Positions 33,710-46,400 of a stretch of 64,000 nucleotides of DNA are shown here, piece by piece. Every line of letters starts with the position of its first letter. Position 1 is the first letter of the stretch. This stretch comes from Ligula intestinalis (lineage: Eukaryota > Platyhelminthes > Cestoda > Diphyllobothriidea > Diphyllobothriidae), in contig JAYGXS010000004.1 of the NCBI GenBank assembly GCA_036362985.1, positions 7,086,890 to 7,150,889 on the forward strand. Direction: 5' to 3'. The position numbers and the translations under genes are program-made. Below the pieces are notes generated by a model that was given only the letters and a program-made list of their open reading frames with translations, did not search any database and had not been told where the DNA came from.

Positions 33710-34190
33710 ACTCATTAAATCGGTATTTATCAAGTTTTGATTTAAAAACATCTACGGAAGGGGACATGACTATTTCCGCAAGAAGGGCATTCCATGCCTG
33801 GATTACCCTCTTAGAGGAAAAGAATTTTCTTGAGTCAAGTCTTGCCCCAGTCACGCGTAATTTGAGGGAATGTACTCGCAGCCTAGTGGTGGTGGCCTGC
33901 TAAAAGAAGTCATTTGTTTGAAGGCAGCAATCCTGACCACGCAGCATGCGCAATGCCTGGATAAGGTCCCCGCGTAGCTGTCTGTAATCCAGAGGAAACA
34001 AGTCAAGACTTACCAATCGCGTCTCATAAGGGAGGTTCCGTTGGCCTCGTACGAATTTTGTTGCGCGTCTTTGAACCCTTTCGAGGGTTTTTCGGTCTTT
34101 GGCTGTCAAAGGTCTCCAGGCTTGGATGGCAAATTCCAGTTGGGGTCTCACAAACGTGCCGAAGACCTTGTCAAATACAACTTTATCAAA
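33710..34190 (-). mobile_element. CR1 LINE 3' fragment
   Basis: On -: RPQLEFAIQAWRPLTAKDRK, TLERVQRRATKFVRGQRNLP, YETRLVSLDLFPLDYRQLRG and, after a stop, LKLRVTGARLDSRKFFSSKR and VIQAWNALLAE. Homologous to 59642-59990. The 3' UTR may run to the GTCAAGTCAAGTCAAG tail at 32972-32991 (TTGAC repeats on -). Confidence 0.82.
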
Positions 34191-34920
34191 CTAAGTAAAG
34201 GCTCGCTTGATTAGATACAAGCTCGATATTGCGGATAGCCACTTTCAGGCAGTGGAGTGATGGCTTCAGTGAAAGCGTGAACCACACCCACAACCATTTG
34301 GACATAACTTTAAATTTGAAGTTTTTGTTGTTGGTGAAACCACAGTGAAGAGGTTTGCGTTCCTGCGGACCGATCTATAGTTCACTTTTAGTAGTTATGT
34401 CAAATTCGGCGAACATTCGTTCATATCTCATTGATTTTTTGACCAAATATTTAGGAGTCAGAGTTTGAATTGGTGTTACCAGCGTTCTTCAGACACCGTT
34501 CGTCGCGTTTATTACTTTCGTTAGATATCGTGTCATCCATCCTGCCATATTTATAAATATATAAATTTTATGGTGGAATCCTTGTTTGGGTTCCAGAAAT
34601 TTTTTCAATAAGCTTAGGTTTTTTGCAAAAAACAGCGCGCCATTATTAAACACAGAAATTTTATTATATTTCTTACTTGGAATTTATTGTGTGTGACAAA
34701 TTTGGACATTTTTTACTTAGCTTCACTGTATAGTTTATTGTAAAAGCCTTTTGCCCAATTTTCTTACGGAAGTTGTGGTTAAAGTGTTAATGCTTGATTA
34801 GGGATTATGAATTTTTTTCAATAAATGATCCATATTGCAAACTGCGCGCCTTGTGCTTTCTCAAAAAAACCTATTGGAGGTTTGGGTGGTCGAGATCAAT
34901 GGGGCTTAAAAGGATTGGAG

Positions 34921-35028
34921 TAAGGCGGCAAGCTGCGCAAATTTTTTCCAAGACGGGGGTAAACGGGTTGAAATCCCCGTCCTAGTTGGGGGTATTGCCC
35001 CGTTTACCCCCGTTTGTCACCCGCCTTA
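34921..35028. repeat. GC-rich nested hairpin
   Basis: Outer arms TAAGGCGG (34921-34928) and CCGCCTTA (35021-35028). Inner perfect 15-bp arms ACGGGGGTAAACGGG (34953-34967) and its complement (34999-35013). It stands in an AT-rich region with no gene. Confidence 0.8.
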
Positions 35029-36339
35029 AGTGGGGCTAAACGGGGATTGTGCTGGCAGTGATTTAATAGCCATTTGAGTCGTGGAAAGTGATCGATATCA
35101 AATAAATTAAAGCAGCTTTTAAGTAAGGCAGTAAGCTAAAATTTATGTGAAGGGTATCGGGGGAGAATAAAACCGACAAGCATAAACGCCTCTTGGTTCA
35201 TTAAAGAATGTTTGGTAACCAATAAGAATATCAGACAACTCCTGTTGGTTAACATAATGATGGAAATATTAGGATAGATGGCAATGCACCCTACTGAAAG
35301 TTTGAAAGTAACTGGTTGTTACCACTAAAAACCGCCAAAAGCCTCTCTATGGATGTCTGCCATCAATACAATGCTGACGATTGGTGCTCTGTGTGCGTAA
35401 CTATACTGACAGTAGAAATGAATATTACGGTAGGCACCAAAGATTCGTCTTTTTAAAGCAACAGTCAACCATCTTTGCCAAGTATGATGAACTAAGAAAT
35501 ACGCAGTCAGAAAACTCCTGCGGAGAAAGCAGTGTAAGAGTTCCGCCAGCCCCCACTTTCGAAAAATCTGAAGAGGAAAAATGCTTCCCTCATAAATTAA
35601 TACATAAATTGATAGGATTGATTCGACTGTGTGAGATAGTTCAAAATGCTCCTTTTTACCACCTTGTCACCGTCTGATTGCCTACAGGATCAGTTGTTAG
35701 AGAGGCGAGGCGGGAGGGGCTCATGGCAGACATCAGCTTTAAAACGAAGAGGGGACAGTAGAGGTCACGATATCATGACTGAAATGCAAGAGATTTGCCA
35801 TTGTAGACTGGAGAGTCAACCGAAAAGTTAAAAAACAGAACTTCCCACCACGATCAACAACAGACACCGACCAGGCCATCGTTTAAGCGGGAAGACTCAT
35901 GGTTGACGAGGAAAACCATCGTCAGCGTTGCAAAACACAGGGACACATCAAGGTTGTCGATGTGTCGAAATGATGCTTTTGTGCAACATCATCGTCTGAG
36001 ATAACTTACGATTCATTTAGTTCTCTGCTTATCATATGTCTGGTTTGTCTATAGACGACAGATCTTTTCAGATGATATTGAATTGACTGCAACAATTATT
36101 CCCTCTAATCGCATTCCTTTCCATCGGTTTGTTGCATAATGAATGATAAGGTAAGAGCATGACTTTGCATCGACCGTGTACTCTAACCACTGCATGTCCC
36201 ACATGTCTGGCTTTCGTGTGCGCCCACACGTACGCCCCGGCAGTGCCAAGGTCGTTCTCTGTCTGGCTCACTGGCCACCCACTTCGCAAGGCCAGTGTAG
36301 GGGGAGTTGTTAACGCTCAGTTACTTCCAGAAACGACGA
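35029..36339. other. Intergenic, nothing recognised
   Basis: The open frames here (for example 35381-35677 on +) show no family motif or splice context. Confidence 0.45.
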
Positions 36340-36530
36340 CTCACTGTTCGGTTGCAGACTCTGGACTACGGCTCATTCATGGCTGGCCTGCACTCATCTG
36401 GAAGTCACTTTGCTATTGCTTACATACTACGCTTGTTCCTACCTTAGTTAATTCTCCCTGACACTATGGCCTTCCACGCCTCAACTAGCTTATACATGTT
36501 GGGATACGTTAGATAGCCTATTATCTGGCC
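36340..36530 (+). repeat. Unclassified dispersed repeat (matches 58420-58610)
   Basis: Shares CATGGCTGG.CTGCACT, CACTATGGC.TTCCA-like and TTGGGATACGT in the same order and spacing with 58420-58610, roughly two-thirds identical. Confidence 0.45.
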
Positions 36531-36681
36531 ATCCCACAAATTAATCAGAACATAATGGGAACATAATAATTCACGGAGTAGTAAGGGTGTCATGCGCATG
36601 AAGGCAAACTGAATATAAATTCATGAAAGAACTGTACAAAACATATACATTACAGTAAAGGGTGACCTCTGTTGGGGGAAC

Positions 36682-36996
36682 GTGTTTAAACTTTTGAATG
36701 GTCAAACCTTTAATCCTCTTAGTACAATAAGGCAGCTTGAGCACTCTCGACGTGCCAGTCATCGAGACGTATTTTTAGTTCTTCCCATGGCACGCACAGT
36801 TAAGTACCGGCAATTCTTTTCAGTAAATGTCATATCAATCTGGAATAAGCTGCCCAAAAGTATTAAAACCCAGCAAAACTACCCTATGTTTAAGAGAGCT
36901 ATAACTAGTTTTCTACATTCAGGACAACTTTCACGAATTTTGTGTGCTGACTCGGTGGAATCTCTCTTTCACTCTGATGGCGTTTGTGGACTTTGA
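36682..36996 (+). mobile_element. LINE 3' ORF remnant
   Basis: The 104-codon frame ends in VKYRQFFSVNVISIWNKLPK and NYPMFKRAITSFL, the signature FF..RVI..WN.LP......FKR of CR1-type C-termini. No RT is preserved upstream. Confidence 0.72.
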
Positions 36997-36999
36997 ACC

Positions 37000-38499
37000 C
37001 CGCCAGGCTTCATGCTGAAGATAATGCTGCTGAAGCAGCAGCCCGCAGTCTGCTAACCCTTCAGCCGATAGCGCGCAACTTTTGCCGACAACCATTGAAG
37101 GAAGACTGAGAACACTGTGTTCTTGTGCTAACCCTCTCCGTCTGGAACTAATGTTTTTACACGATATGAAACAGTTCTCCTGCTGATGAGTCAACTCAGC
37201 TTACAACTGTACATTTATTCCGTTTGTATCATACCTTTGAAGGCAGGTTTTTTTCGCTTGAATCAAACTCCCTATCTCGCCCAGTATTGACAAAACAAAA
37301 AACCTGAAACAAAACCAATACTGGCCGCAACATAGGGAGTTTGTTTGAGGTTTTTCCCGGTCTTCGAGGTGTTGGAAGGCGCCCAAGAGGTGCATTACCA
37401 ACTCTTTACAATTGCCTGTAAAATGGCATAAAAAACATATTATTATTATTATCATGTCTGCTAAGCAACCTGTGAAAAATGCAGCATTAGGAGCAACTGC
37501 AGGAAAGGACCGTTCAGGGTGCCAACGTAGTAGGAGGAGAGAGTTGTGTCGATTTTCAGCAGCGGGTGTCGGCTGTAGAGGAAGAAAGGGCACAGGTTGC
37601 TTTCAGTGACAGGGATTTACAGCACCACCATCATACCATCTCGAAACAACTCATTCCGTCTTATTCTACGTTGCAATAGTTCTCATCAAAATACCCATTA
37701 TATTAGTTTAAATATTAACTACCTACCTCGCAACTTGAAGATTTATAAAAGTGTCCTCCTGGCCTTTGGAGTTCTTCCTCGCACAGTAAAGGGGTTTCTT
37801 AATATCTAAGTACTTTCTTCTGCACAGCCAAACATCACTTCCAAATGCTGCAAACTCTTCTCCGTTTTGCAACCTTGGTGGTCATCGCTATTGATCGTCA
37901 TCACGCGTACTTATGTCATCGTCAACTTATCGATAGACTCTGGAGTCTGGTGGGTCGCATCTTGGTGATGTTGCCTTGACTTCCACTGTCTCCTCCTCGA
38001 TGCGATCCTATGTTCCCGGATGAACCCTTCTTAACTCACCGCTATATTATTTGTCGCTTGACAATGAGAGTTCCGAACCCTCAACAGCAGGATCCCATCT
38101 TACCGCAGCATGTCATACCATGCTACCATTTAATGCAGTTTTTTCCTACATTTTTTAAAAAATCGGTGGTTCGCTGAACTCAGCCATCGATGGTAGAATT
38201 TTTTATGGCCCAGACAATTATTTTATAAGAGAGTTCGTTGTTAATCGGGTCTAACTTACCATTTTACCACACGTAACACACTACTAATTCTTGTTGACAT
38301 GCCGTTGCTTACGCGCAGCTGCGATAAATATTTTTCGTTAGGGAAATATTGGTGGGGCTAGCTCAATGTGCCCGTCTTTTTCTTTTTGAGTAGAAGTGAC
38401 ATACACTTCCCAAAGTCCGTGTTCAGCAGCGTTGATAAGGTTATTTGCATAAGCGGTTAACTCCCGCTTACAATGCTCTCTAATTCTCGCTCCCTTTTG
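37000..38499. other. Intergenic, probably decayed LINE 3' sequence
   Basis: Starts behind a LINE ORF end at 36996. A short palindrome GCTGATGAGTCAACTCAGC lies at 37182. No genes seen. Confidence 0.4.
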
Positions 38500-38880
38500 T
38501 CAGTTGCCATAAATTTAATTGCATCTGCAAACGTGACTACCATGTAGTCCAGGCTATTCATATAGTTAATGTAAAGAAATCGAATAGAAACAGCCAGAAA
38601 CAGTAGCCCTAGTGTAAACTTCTGACGACCGGCACGGACACTGATTCCACATGTTCAATGCGCAACGACTTCGATCGGCCAATCAGGAAATTTTCTATCC
38701 AACTTAGTAAATGAGTCCTTATACTGTATAATAAGCAGTGGTGTGGAACATAAGCAAAGGTTTTTTAAAATTCAATGTAGGCGATAGCAACACTTGTGTC
38801 TTCAATTAACGACCAGAACCACCGCTCCATTGAATAAAGCACATCGGTCGAACAAAAGGGAGTGAGGCAAGGACGACAGC
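38500..38880 (-). mobile_element. CR1 LINE RT fragment
   Basis: Nucleotide match to 60360-60730 of the large CR1 copy: ATCTGCAAAC, CGATCGGCC, CCAACTTAGTAAAT and CGCTCCATTGAATAAAGCA all have counterparts in the same order. There is no intact frame. Confidence 0.7.
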
Positions 38881-39969
38881 CGCTTAAATGAGATTTTGGA
38901 GTAAGTGAAAGTGGTGTGTCATCTTAGGTGACGGCATATCGTATATAGTGGCCCATGCTACCTCAGCAAAGAGGTGGCATGTTCAAGAGGCTATTTGGCA
39001 GCTGCGACTATCTGGATATGCGTGTGTGCGCGAAAGGGAGTAGATCAAAAGTCTGCAGGTGAACGAGTCAGAGACAATGATCTTCGAAGTTATATAATGT
39101 GGAAGCAATGGCGATTGACCGAGGAGCCCATCCAGCATTGTTGACCGTCCGCCACGCCCGTAAGGCCCATCGGTCGGTCAAGTCAGCGTTTGTTTTTGGC
39201 CTTCTTTTAACTAAGGTTGTCATTTGCAAGCTTCTAATGAGAGAGAAGGCTTTTCCGAGCATAGGACTACTCTTTAAATATGCAAAAATGCTGTCAGAGT
39301 TTATAAAAAAACTCATGAAATATTTTTATCGGCATTTCGTTGGGAATTTGAGACAGATTTGCCTACAAACTGGGCATATATAACGACCTCAACGAGCCTA
39401 GTCAACATTGTTCTCGTGGTTGGTAGGCTGCCTAGATGCGCCGTTTTCAATCGCTGGCGTCTTGTTAACCATATGAGAGGCCTAAGTCAAGGTACATTTC
39501 GATCTCGCTGGTCAACTTGATGCCGTCTCATTATTTATTTTGGTCGACCGCTGCTCTAATTGACTAGAGATTGCACCGCTGAATCCAGCCAACACATCTA
39601 CCCCGATAACTTTCCTAGCATGCATCCTGACCCGACTTGGCCATCTAGAATTTCCGGTTTCAAAAAATGGCTTCTGGGTGGTGAAAATGATTTTTGCGCA
39701 TTTATGCCGCTAAAAGGCACGTGGATCGCTAAAAATCAAATCGCATTGTTTGTTGGATTTCGCGAACTTCTATGAAATTGCTGTCTTTGCCAGTCTTAGA
39801 AGTCACTTAACAGAACTGCGTTGGTTTTGAGCAAGTTCTTCTTTTCTACCAGTGTGGTCATACCACTGAATACCATCCTCGCGTAAAATACGTGATGAAC
39901 AATGGGTATTATTACACTATTGCACTTCTACTGGTTTCCCTATCAACTGCGCCCAGTTTTACGTCTTCC

Positions 39970-40010
39970 GCATACTACGCTCAATAAACTGAACTTGACT
40001 TACGTCATTT
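39970..40010 (+). repeat. LINE 3' tail-like sequence
   Basis: CAATAAACTGAACTTGACTT resembles the TTGAC-repeat tail seen in reverse at 32972-32991. It probably ends a truncated + strand CR1 copy. Confidence 0.4.
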
Positions 40011-40380
40011 CAACTGCATAACTATTAACAATTTAATGGGCAATTAACAGACTATCATTTATTCTTGAAATTCGGAATAAAATCCAGCACTTTTAGGTTG
40101 GGCGACTGGCCAAAATTGTAAGGCTTTACCTTAATTGCCCGGGTGCTTCAAATGGTTCTGCAATCTACAGCTACTTAAGTAAGCATTAACACTCACACCT
40201 ATCATATTGGGGTCCATGAGTATAGGAAATAGCCTTATTCGCTTAGAATTAGGTTTTGCGGTGTTGCTATAAACATCAAGATTTAGTCATTGGTGTGTGT
40301 ACCCGAAATGGTCACGGTCGGCTATCACTTACTTTTATGAGTTTTTCACAAATTTCGCCTGTTCGGGGCTTTTATGCGCA

Positions 40381-40479
40381 ATGTCTCGCCACTTTTATCA
40401 TAGGCGCAACGCTGGCAAATTCAACTACGTGAACAGATGGGTGAAATATGTCCTTTCTGTTACAAACTTCCTATTTGTG
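40381..40479 (+). CDS. Tetraspanin exon 1 (N-tail and first half of TM1)
   Basis: ATG at 40381. It encodes a short basic cytoplasmic tail and VKYVLSVTNFLFV. The donor may be GTTCGT at 40480 or GTGGTT at 40477; both keep frame and differ by one Val codon. Confidence 0.8.
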
Positions 40480-43400
40480 GTTCGTAATATTATCTTCTCT
40501 AAGCAAACATACAGATGATTGGAGGAATCTTACTCGTCCTAGGAATAATTGCATTCGTGGAATCTGGTGTTATAACCCAAAAGTCAAAGATAAGCATTTT
40601 GCACTGGATCTTTAACATCACTGTTATTGTGACTATTGTGGGCTTCATTACCGTCCTCGTGTCAGCCACTGGTTTTATTGGATCCTTGAGGGAGAATCAG
40701 TGTCTTCTTAAATTTGTGAGAAAAACTTTCTTCTTATGGCTATTTAGTACTATATATCATTGGCAATGTTATTCGTAAGTGAGACAATCATCGGCATACT
40801 CTTCTTCATTTACCGCGAAACCGCTATCAATCATGCAGAAGAAATAGTGAAGAAGACCTTTGTTACGCAGTATCGTGAAGTAGGCTTTGAGGATTCCACA
40901 AACTTTATGGATTTTTTGCAAAAAGAGGTGAGTGAATGTGCATAGATAGTTCCATCTAACATTAGACACTGCCTTGCGACATATCAGTGACTGCCCAATT
41001 TTTGACACTTCCTACACTCCTACACCCATCAGACTTTAAAATGTTATTGTTTTCTTCGGTTTGTGTGTACATTGATCGGTACCAATATTTGATGGGTAGA
41101 ATAACTCAGCCTGATAATGCAGGCGATTACTGTTATAGTTCATATGTTGTAATGTTACAACGCACCGATTAATCGTAGCTTTGCTTGGTACTCATTGTCG
41201 ATTAAACTTTTTAGGAATGGTCTGCCACTCTTTGGTACTTTGAATGCTCTTAGTTCAGAAAAAATAGCCGAACTCGTCACCTAAGCACCTTGCCTCAATA
41301 GGATTGCAGTAGTATGCTAGAGTCTCGTAGAACGTCTCCACCACACGTGACTGTAATCAGATCATATTTCTCAGTTTTAAATAATGTGCTTAGGTTTTGT
41401 TCAACTTGGGCACATTCTTAATCCCAAAAAAGCGAGTGAACTCTAGTTCAACCAATATTGATGTGCTGTCTTGCACACAGGTAAAGACTTATACTATTGC
41501 CCATCCTTAATCCACCGTTAAGTTATGTGTTGCTTGCCCATTGTATTCAGCAAATCGTAGCCTCTGTCCTTTGAATCAGTATATCCTAGTGTAGTTTAGC
41601 GTGCCGGTATAATGAGATGGATTTCCCGTTGACATATACAAGAGGTCTCGTGATGTTATAGATAGCAAGTCGGCGTGTGGTCTTCCCAATAAAACAATAT
41701 GATAACTACAGGAAGCACCAACCTGTCCAAAATCGCCTCCCAAGTGCCGTTTTGTCTGCGGATGTGCAAAGAAAAGCACAAATTAGACTTTGCTGACCAG
41801 TTATTAACGCTACACTTAATTTATTGAACAAACAACTTGATTTACTGCAGGACAAATTGTCACTTTCTTTGCTTTTGTTGGAAAATTCGACTCGGTATAC
41901 TAAAGTGGACTCTTAAATCACGCGGGTGAGATTTCGTGTATACAGCATAGAGTGTGACTACTTTGCCGTAAACACGCACCTTCGAAAAGACTGCATCGTG
42001 CCATATGTCCTCTTGTTGTATACGATAAATCTGCACTTGTTTTCTACTATCCACGACCAGGGTCGCCCAAGTAGACCTAATGCACCACTTCCGATCGTGG
42101 AACTTCATCACCGATCAGGGATTCCTCCTTTTAAAGATTCGGTAAAAGCGCACTGTAGCAAGTGTTTCTGCAATGCGACCCTTTGACTGGAAGGGAGCAA
42201 CGCGGTAGATGCGCTGGACCAACACAGGGGCCAGATCTAGACATGGCATGCGTTCTTAGCTATGCACGTTCATGGAAAATTCCAAAAATTAGAGGTGTGG
42301 TAGGACGCTTAGATGCAGGCTCACGCTCAGTCAGCCATATACGCTCGATCTCGCCTCCAATCTTCTTGAACTGTCCATGATACCAGACAACAGAGAAGGA
42401 GAGGGTTTGGTAGATGCTCGCAAGTCTGCTATCGTTATGAACTAATTCACGTGCAAGTAACCGTTTCTGCTCCCACAGTGCTGTACAACACACATTGGAC
42501 ATCGCCCGTATCGACGATTAAGCTGTCGTCGTATTGAAACAAGTTTTGTGTAAGTGTCCCTATATCTACCCTTTCGGATCGGTTACTGATTTTTTAAATC
42601 GGCTTCGATTTCTCCTTATCCATCCCGCTACATCTGCCTTGCTGTGTACCTGCGCCATGCACAGAGTTAAGTCAATGAATGTTTAAGCAGCTGTTCGAAA
42701 AGCAAGTGGTTTTAGCTTCAACACACATTTTTTGAAAATTTTCAGTTTTAAAGCCATAAGCCTGGCGTAGTGAACATGTTCTTTTTCCACCCACCAAAGT
42801 TACTGATCTCAAGTTTAACTTTTAACCTGTAGGTACTTTTACCACAACCCCTAGCGCCCAATTTATTTTATAGATATAAACCTGAAGTGGCTAATTTATG
42901 GAATTTTATAGATCCCAGTTCATAATTTCCGTAGAAAATGTGATTGATTTCAAACATTCCTGTGCCGACAACTTTACTTCAGGTTTGTTCGGACGAAATT
43001 AGCAGGTTGATGTGCAATAAGGAACATCCAGCTTACAATTTCCGGTCTTCTGTGTTTATTTTGCTTGTCTTGAATAATTATGACTACTACCAACGGATAA
43101 AATTAAAGTTGTAGCTCTTCTAGGTTCGTCGTTAAATAGTGAGCAAGTTCTTTCTGCTGTCCTTAGTATAGTACCTGTCGCATCGAGATCTATTTGTTGG
43201 ATTTGCGGAGAAATTAAATTTGAAATAGTGCAATTAAACCACAACTAGGATTGTGCTGAACTGAGGCAGTCATATTCTTTCTCATCCCTCGGTACGGACA
43301 AAGAGGACACTGACACGGCACAGTCAAGCACTTTGGCGGACTTATAGTTGCATCACATGTCCATATGCGCGACATTGTCATTCCAATAATTTCGCCTTGC

Positions 43401-46400
43401 ACAACACCATAGTTAGTGATATCGAATACAATCCTTCACCCGTTTAGTGTGAATAGTGTCATAGGTGTCCCTCCCAGGCTAGTGACTGTCTGTGACCTCT
43501 GCTCCGAACATGATGGGGGAGACGTATCTTCGGCCATTATGTATGTTATATTGTCATGTTGATTCTCTTTGTCTGAATTTTGCCAATAAAGCACGTGAGA
43601 TGTGGGAGGAGCGGGTGAGTTTGCTGCAATGAAAATCCCCCTCATTATAAGCATGCTCAACGGCACATAAATAATGCCACATTTCTCACCCCCAGACAGG
43701 AATAGCTGAGTTCAGCAATTTTGTGCCAGTACTTGTAGCAGAAACCGTTATGTCACCTTGAGTCCGTCTCGATAATGATAGGGTTGCTTTATGTGCTGCT
43801 GCACTGCTTAACGGCTTAATCTTCCTTCCATTTCAGCTTCAGTGTTGTGGACCCAGAAGCTATACTGACTGGACTGCCAATCGCTACTTCGCCTGCAACG
43901 ACAGCTATGTTAGTCCAGAGGCCTGCGGGGTGCCGTTCTCTTGCTGCCGAAGAATGAATGACATAAATGTAGGCATCTCACTTTTGTTCTATGACATTCG
44001 CACTCACGTGAATCTTTCTGACTCGATGGCGGCAGTATGCTCATGACAGAAGGGGTTTTGTCAGCACTCAACTAGCTTAATACCTACTTTGATAGAATAT
44101 GACAGTTTTACGGGCGCAAAATACGGCGCCACTGACCGGCCACTTGCATGGAACTTGGCTTAAAGTGAGGCACACTAGCGTTGCATGATGATAGAATATG
44201 CGCATGAAACACGTAAACTGTAAATGCTCAGCCGACCAATATTATAAGATTTGATGTCTTTGCATGTAGACCTAACACGATGATATCGCCCTGCTAATCT
44301 CATGCTTTGGTGATCTACAGCCTGCAGTGTCATGGGTGCATGAGATCGCTATGTCGATTGGGTTGTCCATAAATATTGGGAAGACCAAATTATTCTCTAG
44401 GTGCATCCCTGACCAGGAGTGGGCACCCCAGGGGAATAAATGGGCGTCAACTTGAAGTAATCAGCTTCAGCTACTTTGGTGTGCGGCTGCTCCTTATTGG
44501 ACAGAGTAAGGACGACATTGCCTCCCGAATCGATGCTGCTCACCCAGTTTTGTCAATCCTCCTTACGTGCATATGGATCTGAAGCGATATGTTCATCACT
44601 ATGAAGGTCCATATATACCTCGCATCCCTTTGATCAGTCCTCCTCTAGGGATGTGAATGTTGGACTCGGCGCGTTGAAGATGACTGGAACCTGGGGGTAC
44701 TTGATCACCGCTGTCTGAAGGCATTTCATTGAGTGAAGTATACTGACTTCGTCTCAAATGAGAAGTCTGCACTCGCTGCGGCAGTATCGCTAAGATATCT
44801 GAGGCCATTTATGAAAGAAGACTGATGCGGTCTGGCCACGTTCTCCATCATCCGCCTCACGAGCCTTGTTATGCTGCCCCCGCAGCCCAACTGGAGATGA
44901 TGAAGAGGGGTCGGATCAAAACCTGGCTCGACTCAGGAAAATACTTCATCATGAGAAGTCACAGCCGTGTACGACCTCAGCTGCCGCCGCTGCCGTATTT
45001 GATTGGTATGGGCCGACCTCCCCCCTAGGTGGATTTTCTTCGTTACAATGGAGCCTCGGGGGACAAGCGGCCTAATCTATGGGCATTGCGGGTAATGAAT
45101 GAACCACTAGCAAAACGATTGTTTTGATTGATGAGCCCCCGCTCAGTTAGCGAGTTGTCGGTGCTCGTGTCTGTCGTTGACTCCTGCTCCCCGGGGCGTA
45201 GGTTGTCGGCCGCCTGCAGCCACTCAGTGAACTGATGCTGTTTGGTGTGCTACGTTTCGCTAGACGAGCGTTTCAGATGGTGACCTCGGTGCTGGAGCGG
45301 ATTAAACTCATTAACCGAGGTTTCACTGTACATACAGCGTGATAGTTTGCGTTCTTGTCATCCGTGGTTATTTTTACCGAATGGCGCATCCACAGCGTCA
45401 TTCTCCGTCTCCAGTCGTGACGGCAACCAGCACTCGAGATCAGAAGGAGGGAATGGTGCAGCATACTGTTAGGATATTAGCCGGATCAAACGCTAGCAAC
45501 GTTCGAGGCTTTCCTAAGGCATCGAGCCTAGCCAAATGTCTTTGTTTGTTAGATCTGATCGCATACAGGAGTGACTGTCCACACGAGATGACCTTAACCT
45601 CTGCGCGCCACTGGTCGCATTTGTCCCAATGCGCCAATCAGGCTCCAGGCGAACGCGCACTAGACACTCTTATAAGACACTGTCCCCCTGACACCGGAAG
45701 TGTTGCAGCCACACTGAACAGCGGACGCCCCGAGGCGGGAAAAAGAGCACACTGGAGATCAACCAGCGACAACAGCCTCCCGAGACAGCTCCTCCGGGTT
45801 TGTACACACAATAAACCCTCCTCCGGGTGGATTCCAGAATGATAGCCTTCCAATTGTGTTCTTCCTTGGGGATTTCCACAGGGCGTAATTCGACGGTAAC
45901 ACGTCAGATGTCATCGTTATACCACTAGCGACGACACAAAAGGGAAGTTGAAGATTTGGACCTACGTCTCTTTTGCAGACTCATCAGTCACCCCGTGCGC
46001 ACTTTTTCAAGCTTTTACTATGGACCTAAAGTATGCCTCAGAAACTATGAGATTGTCTCCCGAGGAGGCTGAAAAAAGGATAGACGAGGTAGTCAGGGCT
46101 TCTTTAGCCTGTCCAGCTACGTTTAGATTACTAGTTATCGTTTAAACATCTAAATGACATCCTGGGATGATAGTTTTCAGTGTACTTATCCTGAGCTTCA
46201 CTGGTGATTATAAAAACTTCATTTTTAAAACCCTGTGCTCGTCTTTTATTCCTTACAGGAGAACGTAATAAACACATCCTGCGGTTTCGGGGTTCAGAAG
46301 CTGCCGTTAGAGGAGGCTGCTCGTCAAGTCTGGACGGTGGGTTGTATTCAGGCCTTGATTACTGTCCTCGAAGCCAACGTCGTCCCGGTATCCTGCGTTA

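Noticed and set aside
37182..37200. CTGATGAGTC resembling a hammerhead ribozyme core
   Set aside because: No GAAA strand or third stem nearby; it is a short palindrome.
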